Shown here in pieces: positions 6,806 through 9,906 of a stretch of DNA of 9,906 nt. The position numbers and the translations under genes were made by a program. The notes beneath the pieces are model-generated. The model was not told where the DNA came from, searched no databases, and worked only from the letters and a program-made list of their open reading frames with translations. Position 1 is the first letter of the stretch. The number at the start of each line of letters is the position of its first letter. Origin of the DNA: JBGTKH01 sp041744735. Lineage in GTDB: Bacteria; Planctomycetota; Planctomycetia; Pirellulales; Pirellulaceae. The stretch lies in NCBI GenBank assembly GCA_041744735.1, contig JBGTKH010000008.1, positions 1 through 9,906 of the forward strand, written 5' to 3'.

Positions 6806-7579
6806 CTATGTGGCCGTGGCTGCCTGTGACTGCACCCAGCGTAAGAGTTCCGCGTCCAGTGCCAAATTGAATTCGGCAGCATACCGGCACGCTCGATCGT
6901 ACCGGCCGCGCTGGTAGGCCAGCGCAAAGACCTGAGCTAAATCAATTGCGACGTCCGAGTCGGGTGCCTTGAGGGGGATTGGGATGGTGGGCAGAGGATC
7001 GTGCAAATTCCATGCATACACGTCCGACTTTCGCCGCTGGTCGCTGCGCGAGATGAAAGTGTAGAAGTGCCCCGCGGGCAAAGGGCGCCCCATGGGCAGA
7101 CGATGCCCATTCAACAGCAAATCCAACTCGACCAAATGCACAGGCTGAGATAGCACGGCAGCTCGCCGCTCCAAATAAACGCCGCGGCCGGTGCCACTAT
7201 TGTTCGTCGGCGAAAGAAGTTCCAGCACGGCCACCAGCGTCTGATTGTCGCGATGTGTGACGCGAATCGAAATCTCGCGCACTTCGTCGATGATCGGCAG
7301 TGGCAACGTGACGGGTTCCAACGTCGCAACGGCCCCGGCACGCGCGATGCTCGATTCACCTGTTTCGCGACGCATGAGTGCGATGTCCGGTCGAATCAGC
7401 TTGACCTCTACTTCTGGAACCTCGACCAAATAGACACGCTCTTCCATGCGCGCATCGTAATGATCGGGCAATTGACTGGCGAGAATCTCCACCCAACATG
7501 TGATAAACCACATGTGAAAATCAGGCCAATACCCCTGATCTTCGAGATACGGGTCCATTCCAGGAAAGGGACTAGGCAT
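6806..7579 (-). CDS. DUF4058 family protein
   Basis: The ATG at 7577-7579 gives a 257-residue protein starting MPSPFPGMDPYLE, the hallmark N-terminus of DUF4058, a family of unknown function common in cyanobacteria and planctomycetes. The VKLIRPDIALM strand and the later LVAVLELLSPTNNSGTGRG followed by YLERRAAVLSQPVHLVELDLL also fit. This layout (acidic residue, then E-x-x-SP-x-N, then a conserved helix) is reminiscent of PD-(D/E)XK nuclease folds, but the family lysine usually found after SP-x-N reads N-S here. A TTG at 7594 would add five residues before the canonical MPSP start and is rejected. The TAG at 6806-6808 lies 57 bp ahead of the eboC GTG on the same strand. It may be cotranscribed or an unrelated insertion; nothing ties it to prenyl chemistry. 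Confidence 0.87.
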   Translation of the reverse strand: MPSPFPGMDPYLEDQGYWPDFHMWFITCWVEILASQLPDHYDARMEERVYLVEVPEVEVKLIRPDIALMRRETGESSIARAGAVATLEPVTLPLPIIDEVREISIRVTHRDNQTLVAVLELLSPTNNSGTGRGVYLERRAAVLSQPVHLVELDLLLNGHRLPMGRPLPAGHFYTFISRSDQRRKSDVYAWNLHDPLPTIPIPLKAPDSDVAIDLAQVFALAYQRGRYDRACRYAAEFNLALDAELLRWVQSQAATAT

Positions 7580-7689
7580 CGCGCAATTCCCCAAACAAAT
7601 TGCTTAGTCGCCGCCGCGAATCAATGAAACTTCGGCAAACGCACGCTGACATTGTACACCCGAGCGACGGCGGAGCAAATGTTCGGCGG

Positions 7690-7709
7690 CTACTCAACGC
7701 TACTCAACT
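7690..7709. repeat. Short direct duplication at the end of the TIM-barrel gene
   Basis: CTACTCAACG (7690-7699) is followed at once by CTACTCAACT (7700-7709), a 9-of-10 match. The right copy contains the stop codon of the TIM-barrel gene (7700-7702), and the left copy repeats the same stop and flank just past it. It looks like a simple slippage duplication. Confidence 0.6.
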
Positions 7710-8560
7710 GCTAGGCCCAATTTCGCCATCACATCGGTCAAGTATTCGCGCGCCTCGCGGGCCGCGTCGTCGGGGTTGTCGATGTACGGGTATAGTTCCA
7801 CGGTGATCCAGCCGTCGTAACCCGTCTTGGCGATCGCGGACAGCGTGGCGGCAAAGTCGATTGCGCCGTGGCCGGGGATCAGGTGCTTGTGCACGCGCGA
7901 GGCGGCGATGTCCTCGAAGTGATAGTGCTTCGTGTACGGCGCCATTCGCTCGACCCAATCCTGCGGGTCTTCGCTGACACAGTAGGCGTGACCAATATCG
8001 AAATTTAGCCCAATCCACGGCGAGTCGATGCGGCCGGCGAACTCCAAGTACTGGTCGAATCTCTCAATCATCAACTCCGGCTCGGGCTCGATCAGCAGCA
8101 GCACTTCCAACTGCTCGGCCAGTTCAACGCAGGGCATGATCTCGTCATAGAAAATCTTCGCACCGTCGGCCCACGATTGTTCCTTGGTTAGCAGCCCGCC
8201 GGGCTCGGTGGTGATGTTCGGGGCGCCGATCTCATTGGCCAGCTTGAGCGACCGCTTGGTGTGTTCGCGGCGGATAGCCCGGTAATGCGGGTCGGGATCG
8301 GTCCAGCCTGGATGCCAATACGGCTGACGCGGATCGGCCACGGCGTTCATCATGAAGGCGTTGATGTTCGCGATCGTCAGGTTGTGTTTGGCCAACGTTT
8401 CGCGGATCGATTGCTTGCGCTCCTCCAGCAGATTCGCCGGCCAAGCGTGCGGCACGTCGGCCAATACTTCAATGCCAGTATATCCGAGGTCCGCGATCTT
8501 GCGAATCGTATCCTCGATCGAGAAGTGCATGTAGGCGTTGCTGCTGAAAGCGAGATTCAT
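7700..8560 (-). CDS. Second TIM-barrel sugar phosphate isomerase/epimerase-like protein
   Basis: This 286-residue AP_endonuc_2-type TIM barrel starts at an ATG (8558-8560) with MNLAFSSNAYMHFSIED. The metal-site residues are in place: E158 in LLIEPEPE, D188 and H191 in FDIGHAYC, H214 and E216 in HYHFED, and E255 in ITVELYPY. It is a paralogue of the 4872-5705 product: both share the EPEP motif, a D-x-GH-x-YC motif, a (H/F)-x-ED followed by HxHL, and a DF-x-x-x-L-x-A-(L/I)-AxTGY stretch before the last Glu. Substrate unknown; sugar, inositol or keto-sugar isomerisation/epimerisation is the family expectation. It lies upstream of DUF4058 and eboC on the same strand, 120 bp away. A 6-unit heptamer array begins 2 bp before its ATG and no Shine-Dalgarno is visible. 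Confidence 0.9.
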   Translation of the reverse strand: MNLAFSSNAYMHFSIEDTIRKIADLGYTGIEVLADVPHAWPANLLEERKQSIRETLAKHNLTIANINAFMMNAVADPRQPYWHPGWTDPDPHYRAIRREHTKRSLKLANEIGAPNITTEPGGLLTKEQSWADGAKIFYDEIMPCVELAEQLEVLLLIEPEPELMIERFDQYLEFAGRIDSPWIGLNFDIGHAYCVSEDPQDWVERMAPYTKHYHFEDIAASRVHKHLIPGHGAIDFAATLSAIAKTGYDGWITVELYPYIDNPDDAAREAREYLTDVMAKLGLAVE

Positions 8561-8562
8561 GG

Positions 8563-8604
8563 GATTTTTGATTGTCGATTTTTGATTGTCGATTGCCGAT
8601 TTTG
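8563..8604. repeat. Heptamer tandem array, 6 x GATTNNN
   Basis: Six consecutive 7-bp units all begin with GATT: GATTTTT, GATTGTC, GATTTTT, GATTGTC, GATTGCC and GATTTTG. The first four form two perfect 14-bp repeats. The array starts 2 bp upstream of the ATG of the minus-strand TIM-barrel gene (8558-8560), so on the mRNA it forms the A-rich leader (units ending AATC) just before the start codon. Confidence 0.95.
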
Positions 8605-8666
8605 CTTTCTGCGCGTCGCGGTTGCCATTCTAGCCCGCAATCTCCGGCAAGAGAAGCACGCAACAT

Positions 8667-8727
8667 CGTAACCCGACGCGTAAGCGAGGGATGCCATCGA
8701 AGTCCCTCGCTTACGCGTCGGGTTACG
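8667..8727. repeat. Perfect 25-bp inverted repeat with 11-nt loop
   Basis: The arm 8667-8691 (starting CGTAACCCGACGCG, ending GCGAGGGA) is the exact reverse complement of 8703-8727, with an 11-nt loop at 8692-8702. It lies in the 207-bp gap between the ABC permease stop (8768) and the TIM-barrel start (8560). The stem is strong and GC-rich but has no T-run on either side, so it is more like a REP or MITE-type dispersed element than a classic terminator. The core ACCCGACGCGTAAGCGAGGG resembles repeats I recall from planctomycete genomes; copy number cannot be judged here. Confidence 0.95.
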
Positions 8728-8767
8728 ACACATGGCTCGCATTCGCCAACCAGTGATGGATGACGCC

Positions 8768-9613
8768 CTAACTACTCGCGCTGCGATAGCTCAGCAGGGC
8801 GCGCCTGAAGATCCATCGCGATACGAGCAGACTGCCCAGCGTGGCCACAATGGCGAAGGCGGCCAGCCACCGATTGTCCGGGAGCAGCGGCTGGGCCAGG
8901 AGCCGGGCCGGGACGTTAACCACGATCAGCACGGGAATGATAAACGTGAAGAACCAGCGCAGCGGGCTGCCCAGCGGACCGCTGTAAATCTCCATCGGAT
9001 ATCGCGAGAAGTTCGTGATGTAGAACCAGAAATCGTACAGCGTCTGGTTTCGCCCCAGCCAAATGCTGGTCGCAGAAAGCGCGATCATCAGACTGTACAG
9101 CATGGCCACGCCGCACAGCACGTACAGCGGATATAGCAGTACGGCGACCGGATTGAGTACCAGCGGATTCTCCGGTCGCGTGGTCAACTTCCAGAGACTG
9201 ACGGCGAGCAATCCGACGCCGAGCAGGAAATTGGCCAGCGACGACCAGTCGATCTTGTGCAGCGAAATCAGGAACTGTGTGTCGATCGGCTTGAGCAGCG
9301 CGAAGTCCAACCCGCCGGTGCGAATCAGCTCGCTGAACTCCTCGCAATTCGGCATGAAAAACGCCTGCACCAAACTGTTGATCAGAAACGTCGTGGCGAT
9401 AAACGTGAAGAACTCATACTGTGCCCAGCCCGTGTCCCGCCCGATCGAAGTGGTGTACGAAAAGATCAGCAAATAGAACCCCAAATTCATCAACGCCCAT
9501 GACAACGACGACACGCACTCGATCAGAAAATTCACGCGAAACGTCATGTCCCGCACCAGACTGTTCCGGGCGAATGTCAGGAAGACACGGAAGTAGGAAG
9601 GATGGTCGAGCAT
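8768..9613 (-). CDS. ABC-2 family transporter permease (ABC2_membrane_6 type)
   Basis: This 281-residue integral membrane protein has about six hydrophobic segments (near residues 28-52, 66-88, 126-142, 154-184, 218-238 and 249-268). The loop FSELIRTGGLDFALLKPIDTQF (residues 93-114) is the signature of the ABC2_membrane_6 (formerly DUF990) permeases, usually encoded as a pair behind an ABC ATPase. The product would be one half of an exporter channel; the cargo is unknown. The preceding minus-strand gene (9793-9906, partial) ends like another member, so the pair is probably intact and the ATPase lies beyond the right edge. The ATG (9611-9613) begins 1 bp after a long heptamer array, with an in-frame stop inside the array, so the start cannot extend upstream except by a rare codon. 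Confidence 0.92.
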   Translation of the reverse strand: MLDHPSYFRVFLTFARNSLVRDMTFRVNFLIECVSSLSWALMNLGFYLLIFSYTTSIGRDTGWAQYEFFTFIATTFLINSLVQAFFMPNCEEFSELIRTGGLDFALLKPIDTQFLISLHKIDWSSLANFLLGVGLLAVSLWKLTTRPENPLVLNPVAVLLYPLYVLCGVAMLYSLMIALSATSIWLGRNQTLYDFWFYITNFSRYPMEIYSGPLGSPLRWFFTFIIPVLIVVNVPARLLAQPLLPDNRWLAAFAIVATLGSLLVSRWIFRRALLSYRSASS

Positions 9614-9614
9614 G

Positions 9615-9758
9615 GTCAGTTGTCAGTTGTCAGTTGTCAGTTGTCAGTTGTCAGTTGTCAGTTGTCAGTTGTCAGTTGTCAGTTGTCAGTTGTCATTGGT
9701 CATTGGTCATTTGTCACTGGTCACTGGTCATTTGTCATTCATTTGTCATTTGTCATTC
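9615..9758. repeat. Large heptamer tandem array, 20 units of GTCANNN
   Basis: Eleven perfect GTCAGTT units (9615-9691) are followed by nine variant units: GTCATTG twice, GTCATTT, GTCACTG twice, GTCATTT, GTCATTC, then after a 4-bp ATTT insert (9741-9744) GTCATTT and GTCATTC. The homogeneous end touches the ABC permease start codon with a 1-bp gap; the degenerate end faces the upstream permease gene. This gradient fits recent expansion at the gene-proximal end. Confidence 0.97.
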
Positions 9759-9767
9759 CTCTTAAAC

Positions 9768-9788
9768 AAATGACCAAGGACCAATGAC
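9768..9788. repeat. Three inverted heptamers facing the main array
   Basis: AAATGAC (9768-9774), CAAGGAC (9775-9781) and CAATGAC (9782-9788) are heptamers in reverse orientation to the array at 9615-9758; the first and third are exact complements of its GTCATTT and GTCATTG units. A 9-nt spacer (9759-9767) separates them from the array, so a hairpin can form, for example GGTCATTT (9726-9733) with AAATGACC (9768-9775). It lies 4 bp past the stop of the upstream permease and could also serve as its transcript-end structure. Confidence 0.85.
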
Positions 9789-9792
9789 GTTT

Positions 9793-9906
9793 TCAGCCGC
9801 CAAACCCACTGTACCGTTTTACTCCGCGGTGAAACATGTATCGGGACAGTGCGATGAAGAACGCGAGCCACGCGGCTTCGACGAGTAAGCCGCGAATCAG
9901 TTCAAG
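9793..9906 (-). CDS. ABC-2 permease, C-terminal 37 residues (runs off right edge)
   Basis: On the minus strand the frame is open from the right edge to a TGA at 9793-9795. The 37 visible residues start LELIRGLLVEAAWLAFFIAL and end RYMFHRGVKRYSGFGG. A hydrophobic helix followed by a short basic tail ending in a G-x-KRYS-x-x-GG-like motif is how ABC2_membrane_6 permeases end. It precedes the 8768-9613 permease with 179 bp between, filled by the heptamer array and its inverted copies. It is therefore most likely the first permease of the pair. The assignment rests on the tail motif and the neighbour. Confidence 0.75.
   Translation of the reverse strand, partial: LELIRGLLVEAAWLAFFIALSRYMFHRGVKRYSGFGG

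Noticed and set aside
8667..8727. Rho-independent terminator
   Set aside because: The stem is strong, but no T-run follows on either strand, so it is described as an inverted repeat only.
8557..8742. Minus-strand frame containing NPTRKRGTSMASLAYASG
   Set aside because: This is the 25-bp inverted repeat and its loop translated; it is repeat-derived and not a gene.
9615..9758. CRISPR array
   Set aside because: Units are 7 bp and directly adjacent with no unique spacers, and no cas genes are present.
9421..9787. Plus-strand frames across the heptamer array encoding VVSCQLS-type repeats
   Set aside because: The repetitive protein is only the heptamer read in successive frames (21-bp period = 7 codons). 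It overlaps the real permease gene on the other strand and has no family features.

Overview
The window is GC-rich and reads like a planctomycete chromosome, probably from the Pirellulales or a relative. That placement is inferred from gene content: a DUF433/PIN-like toxin-antitoxin pair, a NagB-PIG-L fusion, a lone Flp pilin, an EboC/EboF-type gene set, DUF4058, and ABC-2 permeases of the ABC2_membrane_6 type. Scattered short repeats also fit. No rRNA, tRNA, CRISPR array or transposase gene was found.

Layout, left to right. Bases 3-622 (+) hold a translationally coupled DUF433 antitoxin (5' cut by the window) and a PIN-like toxin. Bases 836-1060 (+) hold a small orphan protein. Bases 1123-3015 (+) encode a two-domain glucosamine-6-phosphate deaminase/PIG-L deacetylase. 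Its stop codon touches the stop of a convergent Flp-type pilin (3016-3198, -). After a gene-free 314-bp gap carrying a nested inverted repeat, every remaining gene is on the minus strand.

The minus-strand block, read in transcription order from the right edge, is: the C-terminal end of one ABC-2 permease (9793-9906), a second ABC-2 permease (8768-9613), a TIM-barrel isomerase/epimerase-like protein (7700-8560), a DUF4058 protein (6806-7579), an EboC-type UbiA prenyltransferase (5756-6748), a second TIM-barrel protein (4872-5705) and an EboF-type AlkP-fold protein (3513-4838). The last three are closely spaced and match three functions of the ebo gene cluster (prenyltransferase, TIM barrel, phosphodiesterase fold). 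In cyanobacteria that cluster is linked to export of secondary-metabolite precursors. The eboA, eboB and eboD partners are not in this window.

The most unusual structural signal is three different tandem arrays, all built on a 7-bp unit (5709-5736, 8563-8604 and 9615-9758). Each lies only 3, 2 or 1 bp upstream of the start codon of a minus-strand gene, where a ribosome binding site would be expected. The largest has 20 heptamers and is followed by three inverted heptamers that could pair with it. A perfect 25-bp inverted repeat (8667-8727) lies between the second permease and the TIM-barrel gene next to it.
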